Numbered from the stretch's first letter, positions 1-7,790 are shown. The stretch is 12,386 nt of DNA from Brachionus koreanus (GCA_016987375.1 PJRA01000524.1:1403376-1415761), one strand, 5' to 3'. Translations and numbers: made by a program. Notes: generated by a model not told the origin, from the sequence alone.

Positions 1-545
1 TTTTGCACATCATTAGCAGACTTTGACTTTTGGTGCAATTAAGTATGTTGCACTTTGTTGTACTAACAGAAAATATTAAAAGCCTTTAGAAAAATAGTTA
101 TAAGCTTTTTAAGCATTAATTTTTGCTATATTTTCTTATTTTGTACGGAATGTCACAAAACCAAATCTATCATTCTAACACAAATTGTATTTAAAATTTC
201 TTTTCAAATAAACAAAAACAAAACTAAAGCTAAAAATTTTTCTCATTTTAAACTTTTTGACGCATTAAAAGATAAAAAATTTTTATAATTCAAATATATT
301 TTATAAAATGTTCTATTTGACTCAAATAATATTTAATTAAAAGTTTCAGCACCTTTATTAATCAGAAGATAATATTGAATTAAATGTTTTAATACCTAAT
401 TATGAAGAAAATTAAAATGGCAATTTCGAAAACATGATTAATCTTAAAAAGCTCAAATTAATGAATTTTTAAAAATAAATATTTGACATCCTCAGAATAT
501 AATATAAAAAAATAATTTTTAACTCAACTTTTTAATAAAAAAAAT
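1..545. other. AT-rich upstream region, no gene seen
   Basis: No open frame or recognisable coding similarity was found on either strand. The stretch is homopolymer-rich A/T sequence leading to the VWA7-like start codon. It presumably holds the promoter and 5' leader of that gene, but no core promoter element stands out against the base composition. A TACTAACAG string near 53-61 looks like a branch point plus acceptor, but no coding sequence follows it. Confidence 0.5.
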
Positions 546-1745
546 ATGCCTTTTTGCTTTATAATTTTTTTCATAAACATAGGTTTAATATGCCAAATAA
601 ATGGCTTTGTACCTAAAGGAATAATGACTTTTGTGATAGACAGGGTAGATAATACATTCAAAAACAAGCTTGGCTATTTCAGCGAGTCAATTGTTCATGA
701 GGAAATAATTGAACGTGGCATAGCTAGATCAGTGGCTAGATTTTTCTATGAGCAAAAAGATGGACCAAGTCGCATTGATCTATCTAAATTAAACACTGAC
801 TACAAGAATATAAAAAATATTTACAGAGATTATTATCAGAAAAGTTTTTGTAAAATAGATGTTGAAGAGTTAATTTCGGATGAATTTCAGCCCGAAGTTG
901 CGTCAGTTGATTTTGATGATGACACCAAAGACTTGGCAAGTGCACATTTTGATGCCGAACAATTCAATCAGTCAAATCAACGAGTTATCAATTATATGAA
1001 TGTCATACAGAGCTTCTTAAACGTAAATGATTATCATCGAGCACGCAAGAATGTAGCCAGAATTTTGCACACAATTCATGATTTTTACTCGCACTCAAAT
1101 TGGGTCGAAATGGGCAACAAAAATATCAATAAAGATATTGGAACAAAAAATTTTAGCAAATATCAAATTGCTGATGTAAAAGATTCAAAAACCTGTGAAA
1201 GCAATTGTACTACAATTGAAATTGAATGCAATACTTTATTGAAAGCATTGGTTAAGTTAATACAAAAATTAGGTGTTCGTAGTTCTATAATCAATTGTCC
1301 TATCAAGTATTTTAGATGTAATGGTAATGTCTTATTTAAGAATAAATTAGTGTCTGGGTTCTATGTAGATCAGGGAATCGAAAAACCTGATAATGCAATG
1401 AAATGTAGTCATGGTGGTATACTTGATGGAAGTTCATTCAAAAAAGCTAAAGGCGGAATTAATAAAGATTCTGGCTACTTTGTTTTTTCACCACATGCTG
1501 ATCTTCATTTGACAGCAGCAAATTTAGCAATTGATCACACAGAGTTTTTTTTTGAAGAAGTGAGAAAAAAAATTGGAAACAGAAAATTTTCCGACTTTTT
1601 GAATCTTGAAGTTAGTGATAGCATACTGAATTCAATTAATGATTACATTCAAATTTGCAAATCTTTTTCAATAGTCATTAAACAAAACTTAAAAAATTCT
1701 TCATTTTATGTTGTTCTTAATTTTTTTATTCTTAACTTTTATTAG
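546..1745 (+). CDS. Secreted VWA7-like protein, N-terminal module only
   Basis: A single uninterrupted 399-residue frame. Residues 1-20 look like a signal peptide (hydrophobic FCFIIFFINIGLIC core, then QING). The body matches my knowledge of the N-terminal part of animal VWA7 (von Willebrand A domain-containing protein 7): HEEIIERG at 51-58, HFDAEQF at 134-140, HTIHDFYSHSNWVEMG at 175-190, KCSHGGILDGSS at 286-297, GGINKDS at 303-309 and SPHADLHLTAANLAI at 315-329. The H-x3-D-x3-H arrangement (H175, D179, H183) with H51, H134 and D136 resembles the metal-binding helix pattern of the S1/P1 nuclease and zinc phospholipase C fold, also discussed for fungal Het-C proteins; catalytic activity is not shown. 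The VWA domain that follows this module in vertebrate VWA7 is absent: the frame ends soon after residue 350. The last 13 residues (FYVVLNFFILNFY) are hydrophobic after a polar NLKNSS stretch, which fits a GPI-attachment signal or a short membrane anchor. The ATG at 546 is the first in frame and starts the signal peptide. Either this is a genuine short paralogue, or unrecognised 3' exons exist. Confidence 0.8.
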   Translation: MPFCFIIFFINIGLICQINGFVPKGIMTFVIDRVDNTFKNKLGYFSESIVHEEIIERGIARSVARFFYEQKDGPSRIDLSKLNTDYKNIKNIYRDYYQKSFCKIDVEELISDEFQPEVASVDFDDDTKDLASAHFDAEQFNQSNQRVINYMNVIQSFLNVNDYHRARKNVARILHTIHDFYSHSNWVEMGNKNINKDIGTKNFSKYQIADVKDSKTCESNCTTIEIECNTLLKALVKLIQKLGVRSSIINCPIKYFRCNGNVLFKNKLVSGFYVDQGIEKPDNAMKCSHGGILDGSSFKKAKGGINKDSGYFVFSPHADLHLTAANLAIDHTEFFFEEVRKKIGNRKFSDFLNLEVSDSILNSINDYIQICKSFSIVIKQNLKNSSFYVVLNFFILNFY

Positions 1746-1819
1746 AGAATTTGTAGCGTTAATCTAAAATTTTTTTTTAAGTAAATTTTTGAGTAGTTTG
1801 TTAATCATAAAAGTGGCGA

Positions 1820-1834
1820 AATAAAGAGAATAAA
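1820..1834 (+). terminator. Candidate polyadenylation signals of the VWA7-like gene
   Basis: Two AATAAA hexamers lie at 1820-1825 and 1829-1834, 75-90 nt after the stop codon, a usual distance for a short 3' UTR. Chance occurrence is likely in DNA this AT-rich, so the call rests mainly on position. Confidence 0.4.
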
Positions 1835-2039
1835 TTTTAATAAACTTTTAATAATTTTATGATAATATAAATAATATGTTTAATCTCCAGCAGTAAATAC
1901 TGTAAAAACAGTAAAAACTTTCACAAAAGTTACATAAAGTTAATTAAAAGTGCTGATGGTCCAGCTCTTAAACCCTTTTTTAAATTATCATGTTATCTAA
2001 TTTTTGAACTTTTTTTTAAATTTAAATTTTTAAAGATAC

Positions 2040-2320
2040 TATCATCAGGCTCAATTTTAGTTATTTCATAGATAGGGAGGCTAGTAATTCAGAGACTTTT
2101 TTCTGTAGGATTTAAATTCTTAGAGAATATATATTTGAATTTTGTGATTTTAAAGCTAATCTGACAATTTGTTATATTTTCAATTCTAAGGTCTCAACAT
2201 CAGATTGGTTTCTAATAATCGAAACTATTTTAGTATCGTATGCAAATAGTTTTATCAGACTAGAGAATGTTTCAAGCATCTAGTGTCAAAGAGAAAACGA
2301 CCAAGAACAGATCCAATTTA
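2040..2320 (-). pseudogene. Decayed LINE reverse transcriptase fragment
   Basis: Translating the minus strand gives pieces of the palm domain of a non-LTR retrotransposon reverse transcriptase in order. GSVLG (about 2314-2300) matches the usual QGSVLGP motif. After a frame change comes SLIKLFAYDTKIVSIIRN, in which FAYDTK (2246-2229) corresponds to the FADDTK active-site motif. Then, after in-frame stops and shifts, comes ISFKITKFKYIF, resembling the downstream segment usually read as SFNxxKCKxxHFG, and finally an LPIYE stretch. One of the two catalytic aspartates is replaced by Tyr, the INDLP segment between GSVLG and the active site is missing, and several stops interrupt the frame. It is therefore an inactive fossil of about 280 bp. 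Clade cannot be assigned from this much sequence; a CR1/Jockey-like origin is likely. Confidence 0.7.
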
Positions 2321-2676
2321 CTGTTTAAAAAATGAATTAAGAAGATAAGGAGATATTTATTTTAAATTTATTTATTATGAATTTAAGTTTTGTGAAATTT
2401 AGTACTATAGAACAGAACAAAATGTTAAAAATTCTAATAGCTTTTTCTTTTAAAACTCAAATTTCTCAAAATCATGAATTTAGCTTAAAACAATCTATTA
2501 AAACATATTAAACAATCTAAAAATCAAAAATCAAATCAAATTGATTATTTCGTGATAATGTTATATTTTTTTTATAATCAGTTTGATCAATAATCTACTT
2601 TTATTCTAAATAAATTTAAAAAAAATTAAAAGAAGTTTGCTTTAAATTATAAAATGATTGAAAATAAGCCTAAATT
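2321..2676. other. AT-rich spacer between the RT fossil and the troponin T 3' end
   Basis: No coding similarity was found on either strand. The stretch is almost pure A/T runs and separates the RT fragment from the probable troponin T polyadenylation site. Confidence 0.4.
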
Positions 2677-2682
2677 TTTATT
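2677..2682 (-). terminator. Candidate troponin T polyadenylation signal
   Basis: AATAAA on the minus strand about 136 nt beyond the stop codon at 2818-2820. It is the nearest clear hexamer downstream, but weak evidence in such AT-rich sequence. Confidence 0.3.
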
Positions 2683-2817
2683 TTCAAAATTAAATAAATT
2701 GAAAAGAAAAATTCTAAATAATTAATTAAATTTAAAATAAACACTTGTAAGTATAATAAATTTTCATATATTCGGCATTGAACACCGAACACCTTAATCT
2801 AAAACAAGTAAAAAAGT

Positions 2818-3150
2818 CTATTCTTCCTCTTCAGCTTCTTCATCTTGTTGTTCTTCTTCATGTTCTTGTTCTTCCTCTTGATGCTCTTCCTCATGTTGCT
2901 CTTCTTCCTCGTGATGCTCCTCCTCTTGCTGTTCTTCGTGAGTCTCTTCCTCTTCGTGATTTGGTTCTTCTTCTTCTACTACTCTTTGTTTTCTGTTTCT
3001 ACTAACCGGCTCCACAGTCTTTACTTTAGCTTTTGGCTTTTCTGGGATAAAGTTCTTGTCTGGTTTTGGATTTGCCCAAATTTCACGTCTATCTTTGAAT
3101 GTTCTTCTATCTGTTACTCTCTCGTAACGCGAGAACAATGAAATTTTTCC
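2818..3150 (-). CDS. TnT: Troponin T terminal exon 7 with acidic tail
   Basis: Encodes GKISL, the conserved YERVTDRRTFKDRREIW block, a basic proline-rich linker (PEKPKAKVK) and the Glu-rich tail. The acceptor is AACAAG, ending at 3151, with the exon starting at GGA in phase 0. The codon at 3136-3138 is TTG (Leu) inside the exon, so it is not a start. The tail repeat uses mainly GAA/GAG mixed with CAT/CAC and CAA/CAG codons. Its complement is a long pyrimidine-rich run on the + strand, which produces spurious Leu/Phe-rich reading frames there. Confidence 0.88.
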   Translation of the reverse strand, partial: GKISLFSRYERVTDRRTFKDRREIWANPKPDKNFIPEKPKAKVKTVEPVSRNRKQRVVEEEEPNHEEEETHEEQQEEEHHEEEEQHEEEHQEEEQEHEEEQQDEEAEEEE

Positions 3151-5449
3151 CTTGTTTAATAAAAATAATTAATTGATCAATAAAATTAATTTTTTTTTAA
3201 TTTTAAAAAGTAAAAAATAAAAATTTCATTCAAAAGTATTGACGAAGTAGGGAACCGGGAAGTGAATAATTGTAATTAAAATTTGGGTTTTTTTTTATTT
3301 TATAGCATTCACTTTTTTTTTAAATGCATTTGTGTTTTTTGCTGTTATGTATTTTCACTTTCCTATTTTACTTACTGGTGAATGTGGAAAAGTTTCTTGT
3401 AGATTAAATCTATAAAATTTTTAAAAGATTTTTTTAAAAAAATTATATTCAAAATGTGTTTAAACTACAGAATCTTCGTCAATTTAGAACTAATTGAATT
3501 TAATTTAATTAGACTACACGCAAAACTTACCGGTGCATGCACGAACGTTTCAGTGATCCATGGAAATCTTGCAATTTTTCAAATTTAATATTTTTTTTTA
3601 CTCATAAATTAATTTATTTCTGTAGTTTGTTAAATTAGTGCAGAGAAAAAAAATCAACTTACACGCTACCACCAAGTCCAGTGTGTACAATGTTTGACTT
3701 ACGGGTCTTGGATTTACCTTTCTCAATTTGTCTGGCTCTCTCGGCCAATTCCATCATCTAGATGTTTTTTTTTTAAATTTTAAAAAATAAAATTAAATAA
3801 TTATTTTTACATCATATCTTTGGCGGTCATATTTCTCGTTCAAATCGTAAATTTGAGAGTGAAGATTTATCAATAGTTCATGAAATTCCTGAGCCTGGAA
3901 AAAAATAAAATAAAATTTTTAGAAAAAAAAAGCATTAATTAAATGACTTGTCTCATCAAGTCGTCTTTATTTTGACCATCTAGTCTAAGATCAACCAATC
4001 TGGATGAAATTATGTCTCGTTTTTCTTGCTCCAATTGCTCAGGAGATTTAAGCATATCCTCTTTGGCCTTGAGGATATTGGATAATTTGGAACCACCAGC
4101 GCTAGATACCATTTCTTCTTCGAGTTTTTTTCTTTCTTGTTCGATTTTAGCTAGTTCTAATTTTCTTTTGCGTTGAAGAGTTTCTTCCTTTCGGCGTCTA
4201 AGTTCTTCCTTCGAAAATCAAAGATAATAAAAAGCCTTTATGCTAAGAGAAAAGTTATTCTTAGATAGAATAAATGATTTAAAAGAAAACTCCAGATATT
4301 TATAAAGAATATACAAATAGATTTGTAAACATATATGTTAAATAAAAACCAATCAATTTTTATCTTTATCTATTCGAAGTTATTTTCTACAACTCAACTT
4401 AACCTATTATTCCTTTTTTTGGCATTACTCTTACTAGCTTATCTTCTTCAATTTCATCGATTCATAATTAAATCGACCTATAAAGCAGCTTTAATCTTAA
4501 TAATCTTGTGGAAAATTTTATAAATTATTATTAGTTATGATAAGATTACCTCTCTTCGGCGCCTCTCTTCTTCTATAGCAGCAGAACGTTCGGCTTCCAC
4601 TCGCTCATTTTCTTCTTTACGCCTTCGCCTCTCTTCGGCCTTGGCACGCAACAATTCGATCTCATCCTCCTCTCGCTGAATTTCGGCTCGAATAGCAGCT
4701 TCAATTTCGGCCTCTGATTTCGCTGTGCTTCTCAATGCCCTTGTCTGCTTTAGTTAAATAAACTTTATCAATATAGAGTTAATTTATTAGTTTATATTTT
4801 GGCATTTATATATATAGATTTATTTTTTTTTTAAATCAAGTTTATTTTAATTTCTATAATTACTATTCAATTTAAACAAAAAAAATTTCGTTCAAAACTT
4901 ATTTTTATTTATTAAATAATTTACTCTTTCTAATTGAAATTAGAAAATAATTGAAAAAATTTTTCCATTTTTTTTGAAAGCTTTTTGAATTAAAAAAAAT
5001 ATATGGATTTTATTAATTGCTTCTTGAGTTCTTCATAAAATTCAAATTTGAACATTAATTGTAAATACACTATTTTCTTGCTTAAAATAGTACCCTAATA
5101 TACCAATTTTAGATCGAACCGATATTGATTTTGTTTTATTTCAAACAATTCCTTAGTTTATATTAATTATATTTTTTTTCAAGGACAGCTTAGGTACTAA
5201 ATTTCTCGATAAAAAAACGATTGATATACAAAATTTGATAATGAAAATAAAATATAATTCTTGAAAAATTAAATATTTTTCATCAAGAAAACTTAATAAA
5301 CTCAAAAAACTAGACACATTAGCAAAAAATTTATTTCACTTTTTTATTTTCTAATTCTGAAAATTGATTTATATAAACAAAATTTTTTATTCAAAAACTC
5401 TTTTTATTTTAAAAGCTAAAAAAATTACTTTTGAATGGTCCTCAGACAT
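2818..5449 (-). CDS. TnT: Troponin T, seven coding positions with alternative exon 6
   Basis: The tropomyosin-binding subunit of troponin, which anchors troponin I and C to the muscle thin filament. Exons (minus): 1 5449-5429, 2 4744-4550, 3 4208-3948, 4 3894-3811, 5 3757-3663, 6a 3567-3531 or 6b 3409-3376, 7 3150-2818. All introns are GT-AG and phases agree throughout, giving 341 residues (6a) or 340 (6b). Residues 8-110 are a charged E/R/K coiled coil (EERRRRKEENERVEAERSA). SPEQLEQEKRDIISSRL and then LMRQAQEFHELLINL, IYDLNEKYDRQRYDMMEL form the conserved troponin I/C-binding coiled coil. SRYERVTDRRTFKDRREIW (238-256) matches the conserved SKYERR...SYEDKK block of invertebrate troponin T. 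A 52-residue Glu/His/Gln tail (290-341) recalls the acidic C-terminus of arthropod troponin T. Exon 1 (MSEDHSK) is the least certain: it has a typical MSE/MSD start and correct phase, but further small N-terminal exons in the 684-nt intron 1 cannot be excluded. Intron 3 and intron 4 are each only 53 nt. Confidence 0.88.
3238..3483 (-). promoter_or_regulatory. Complementary intronic pair flanking troponin T exon 6b
   Basis: In the pre-mRNA sense, ATTGACGAAG (3483-3474) lies between exons 6a and 6b, and its perfect complement CTTCGTCAAT (3247-3238) lies between exon 6b and exon 7. Pairing would loop out exon 6b with its splice sites and bring the 6a donor nearer to the exon 7 acceptor. The downstream arm sits in an unusually G/C-containing intronic patch (about 3241-3272). 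Both arms stand out from the A/T background. Regulatory function is inference by analogy with RNA-pairing control of mutually exclusive exons. Confidence 0.4.
3376..3409 (-). CDS. TnT: Troponin T alternative exon 6b (34 nt)
   Basis: Bounded by an acceptor ending TTATAG (3411-3410) and a GTAAGT donor (3375-3370). With the two bases left by exon 5 it reads V-FNLQETFPHSP and joins exon 7 in frame (GKISL). Its peptide aligns with exon 6a (FPWITETFVHAP) through F, ETF, H and P at matching positions, and its length class is the same (1 + 3n nt). I read it as a tandem duplicate used in place of 6a. No transcript evidence is available here. Confidence 0.72.
3531..3567 (-). CDS. TnT: Troponin T alternative exon 6a (37 nt)
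   Basis: Bounded by TTGCAAG (acceptor AG at 3569-3568) and a GTAAGT donor (3530-3525). It completes the split Val codon of exon 5 and adds FPWITETFVHAP before GKISL of exon 7. Base composition is close to half G+C, in contrast to introns of about one fifth, which supports a coding role. Joining 6a to 6b gives an immediate TAA, so the two should not be included together. Confidence 0.75.
4745..5428 (-). other. Troponin T intron 1, no further exon identified
   Basis: The 684-nt intron is the longest of the gene. I looked for small N-terminal exons on the minus strand. A short stretch reading YEELKKQLIK near 5040-5010 lacks usable splice sites, and nothing else looked coding. Enhancer content cannot be judged. 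Confidence 0.4.
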
Positions 5450-6594
5450 TTTGGATCAACTTGCTTATCTATTAAAAACTAGAATTAATGTTTATTAAAA
5501 AGTGACAAAAAAAGCTCTGGTTCATAAGTTTTTGTCTCGCTTTTAAAGCCTTTACTTTTAGCAAATCCGAAAAAATATTCAGAAAAAAAAAACTAAAGCA
5601 TTCAGTTGTTAGAAAGTTGGTAATATTTATTTGAAAAGTTTTAACTTATTTTCGCGCAAGAGTCTTTTTTAACAAGAGTTTATGTATTGGTTAAATAATT
5701 GATATTTTATCATTGGATCCAAACGGTAAATGATAGATTATTATCATTCCAATTCAAAGCAAAATATATATATTTTTGTAATTATAATGTATTGTGCCTG
5801 TGTTTATTGAATTAAACAGTTTCAATAAAAACAATATTCCAAATTAGAACAACAATCCGAAAAAACAACGCAAATAATCCAATTTGGGATAAAAAATATG
5901 CTCTTACAGTTTAAGTCAACGTTATCTAACTTTTTGTTTATTCATTAGAATTTAGAATAAATTGGTATTTTGGTGTAGAAAAGCGTTATTGATATTCAGT
6001 TTGGAATATATTAATCTTTCGAAATTCTTGAATTCCAATCCATCAAAAGCAAATTTTACTCTTACTTTTTGTTATAACATGTTTTTTAAAGATTGTTTGT
6101 CATTTGTTTTTTTAAGCACAGGCGAACTGTTTGAAAAACGCAAAATAATATCTATTTAATTAGATAAGACTTTTTTTAGCAAATATTGACTGATAGTCTA
6201 AAAGTCCATACAAGTTCTCAATTAAGTAAAGAAGGTTTTTTTTAAAAAACAAAAAAAACATGTCGCTTTTATTTTAATGTAAATATATTAAACATTAGCT
6301 TATTTATATTTATTGCTTATTTGTTAAATGAGGCCTCTAGAATAGAATAAAATATTCAAATTTTTAACTTAAACACTCTTATCTTAAGAGAGATAAAAAA
6401 GACCAAAAAAATTTTTTATTGTCTTTATTTTGCAAATGATGAAAATTAATGAAATTGAAAGATCAAATAAAATAAAACTAGTTAATTTTCGTCATGAGAT
6501 GACAATTCAGTGCAGTTTCAACAAATTCACATCTATAAATCTCACAAAAAATTTTTTAGACAAATTAAGTACAAACTAAAACTATTTTGTACGC
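5450..6594. other. AT-rich region upstream of troponin T, no gene recognised
   Basis: It should contain the troponin T promoter and any non-coding first exon. Upstream of the ATG, an AG at 5462-5461 before CAAGTTGATCC could be a 5' UTR acceptor. A minus-strand stretch at about 5965-6115 (reading KVRVKFAFDGLEFKNFERL) is open and less A/T-rich, but matches no family I know and has no supporting signals. Confidence 0.35.
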
Positions 6595-6660
6595 TTTTTA
6601 TTCCTTTCTCTTTCCTGTCCTCTACTCGGCTTTTCCTTTAACGCTTCCTCTTTTTTTCAG
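6595..6660 (+). other. Pyrimidine-rich tract ending in CAG
   Basis: About 65 bases are nearly all C/T on the + strand and end TTTTTTTCAG. This is the form of a strong 3' splice site. What follows (ACTTAACTTGAG) soon runs into A/T sequence with no coding frame. It may belong to a decayed gene or a non-coding exon, or be simple sequence. Confidence 0.3.
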
Positions 6661-7121
6661 ACTTAACTTGAGATAAAGAAATTATATTCATCGATTGAAT
6701 CTTTTTTAAGAAAACTAGTGATGTTGGTTATGAACTGCTTGGTTAACTAATATTATAAACTTTGATTAACCAAAAATCCGGTTAGCCAAAAATTAAGTTA
6801 AAATTTTAATTTGTAAATTTTAGTTTCAGTTTGAGTTATTCAAATAAAATTCTTATTTATTAAAAAAAATAATTCATTTTAATGATTTATTAAAAAGGAT
6901 TCTTCAAGAATAAATTAAAAAAAAGCTATAATAAATTGTTTAATTAATTACAAAAAAAAATTAATAAAATTTAAAAAAATAATTTTACAAATTTCTTTAA
7001 TTTTAGTTACAATAAAAAACAACTTTTAGACCAAAACGGTCTAATATTATCACTAAAGAAAACCTAGAAAGGGAAATTAAAATAATACAGGAAAGAAAAT
7101 ACTGAAAAAGAGAAAAGGAAA
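6661..7121. other. AT-rich spacer with small inverted repeats
   Basis: No gene was seen. It contains TTAGACC/GGTCTAA arms around AAAAC at 7026-7044 and a degenerate GGTTAA-type repeat near 6740-6805 (GGTTAACTAA, GATTAACCAAAAAT, GGTTAGCCAAAAAT), possibly remains of an older repeat. Confidence 0.35.
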
Positions 7122-7669
7122 GGACCCCATCTAGATTACGCAGTGCAGGTTTGGAATCCAAGAATGAAAAGAGATGTGAATGCGTTGGAATAGATGCAAG
7201 AGAAGGCAAGAAAAATATCTTTGTCTCAAAGAAACAAGTCCTATGAAATGAAGTTAATTAAATTAGGACTGACAAAGCTAAGTGAAAGAAGAGTGAGAGA
7301 CGAATTGATTGAAATGTACAAATTAGTGGATGGAATAGAAAAGGTAGGCTTTGTCAAGAATCTAGTGAATAGATCAAATAAGAGTTCGGCCGAGGCGTTG
7401 AGAGGAAATAGCATCAGAGAGAAAGTTTCGCATCTAAAATAATAAATGATTTTGCTGTTCCAGTATTTTTCTCAAACAGAGTAATTCCGCACTGGAATAA
7501 GTTGCCAGGGAATGTGGTAAAATTTAGGTCAACCACTAGTTTTAAAATGGCTCTAGAAAAGTACAGCTGCTTCAGCTCTACACTGCTAATCGGAGGTGAT
7601 AGAATCAGACACTATACATGTTAGGTGTCGCAGCAAGAACTACTCCTACTACTACTACTACTATTACTA
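7122..7669 (+). mobile_element. 5'-truncated LINE (non-LTR retrotransposon) 3' end
   Basis: Reading + gives PHLDYAVQVWNPRMKRDV, the well-known (R)PxLDYAxxVWNP block after the reverse transcriptase palm of CR1/Jockey-like LINEs. It continues as EKARKI, SYEMKLIKLGLTKLSERRVR and DELIEMYKLVDGIEKV (7194-7442). After a frameshift the normal ending follows at 7445-7624: FSNRVIPHWNKLPGNVVKFR, TTSFKMALEKY and a stop at 7622-7624. Damage: an in-frame TAG just before 7194, tandem stops near 7440 and the frameshift. The 3' tail is an ACT repeat and not poly(A), as in CR1/L2-type elements. Its composition is visibly richer in G/C than its surroundings. The endonuclease and palm domains are missing, so it cannot move by itself. 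It lies about 120 bp from the 3' end of the GTPase gene, which faces it from the opposite strand. Confidence 0.85.
7639..7669 (+). repeat. (ACT)n tail of the LINE copy
   Basis: About ten imperfect ACT units (one CCT and one ATT variant) directly follow the LINE 3' UTR. The position marks the 3' terminus of the insertion. Confidence 0.8.
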
Positions 7670-7784
7670 GATTGCTTTGGTCAAGTTAATCCAAAAAATT
7701 TAAATCTAAGTAAATTTTTCTAAAATTTATTCTTTTTTTGCTTAAATATTTTTTTAACAAATAATTAACAAAAATAGTTTTTTT

Positions 7785-7790
7785 TTTATT
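7785..7790 (-). terminator. Candidate polyadenylation hexamer of the RASD-type gene
   Basis: AATAAA directly follows the stop codon, and a second one lies at 7731-7726. The second gives a more usual 3' UTR length and lies just outside the LINE tail. Both are weak in A/T-rich sequence. Confidence 0.3.

Noticed and set aside
1894..1920. ACTGT-AAAA-ACAGT mini-hairpin
   Set aside because: Five-base arms in A/T-rich DNA are expected by chance, and it is not placed like a regulatory site.
2778..3141. Leu/Phe-rich + strand reading frames
   Set aside because: They are the complement of the Glu-rich troponin T tail; the minus strand explains the sequence fully, with conserved motifs and splice sites.
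4335..4523. Hydrophobic 62-residue + strand frame
   Set aside because: It lies wholly within troponin T intron 2, has no similarity that I recognise, and its hydrophobicity follows from T-rich sequence.
5010..5042. Possible extra troponin T N-terminal exon reading YEELKKQLIK (minus)
   Set aside because: No GT donor or AG acceptor is placed to splice it between exon 1 and exon 2 in frame.
5962..6159. 65-residue + strand frame and the open minus-strand stretch opposite
   Set aside because: No recognisable family, no clear splice or start context on either strand; left as part of the unannotated upstream region.
7003..7209. 68-residue minus-strand frame
   Set aside because: Antisense to the start of the LINE fragment, with no supporting motif.
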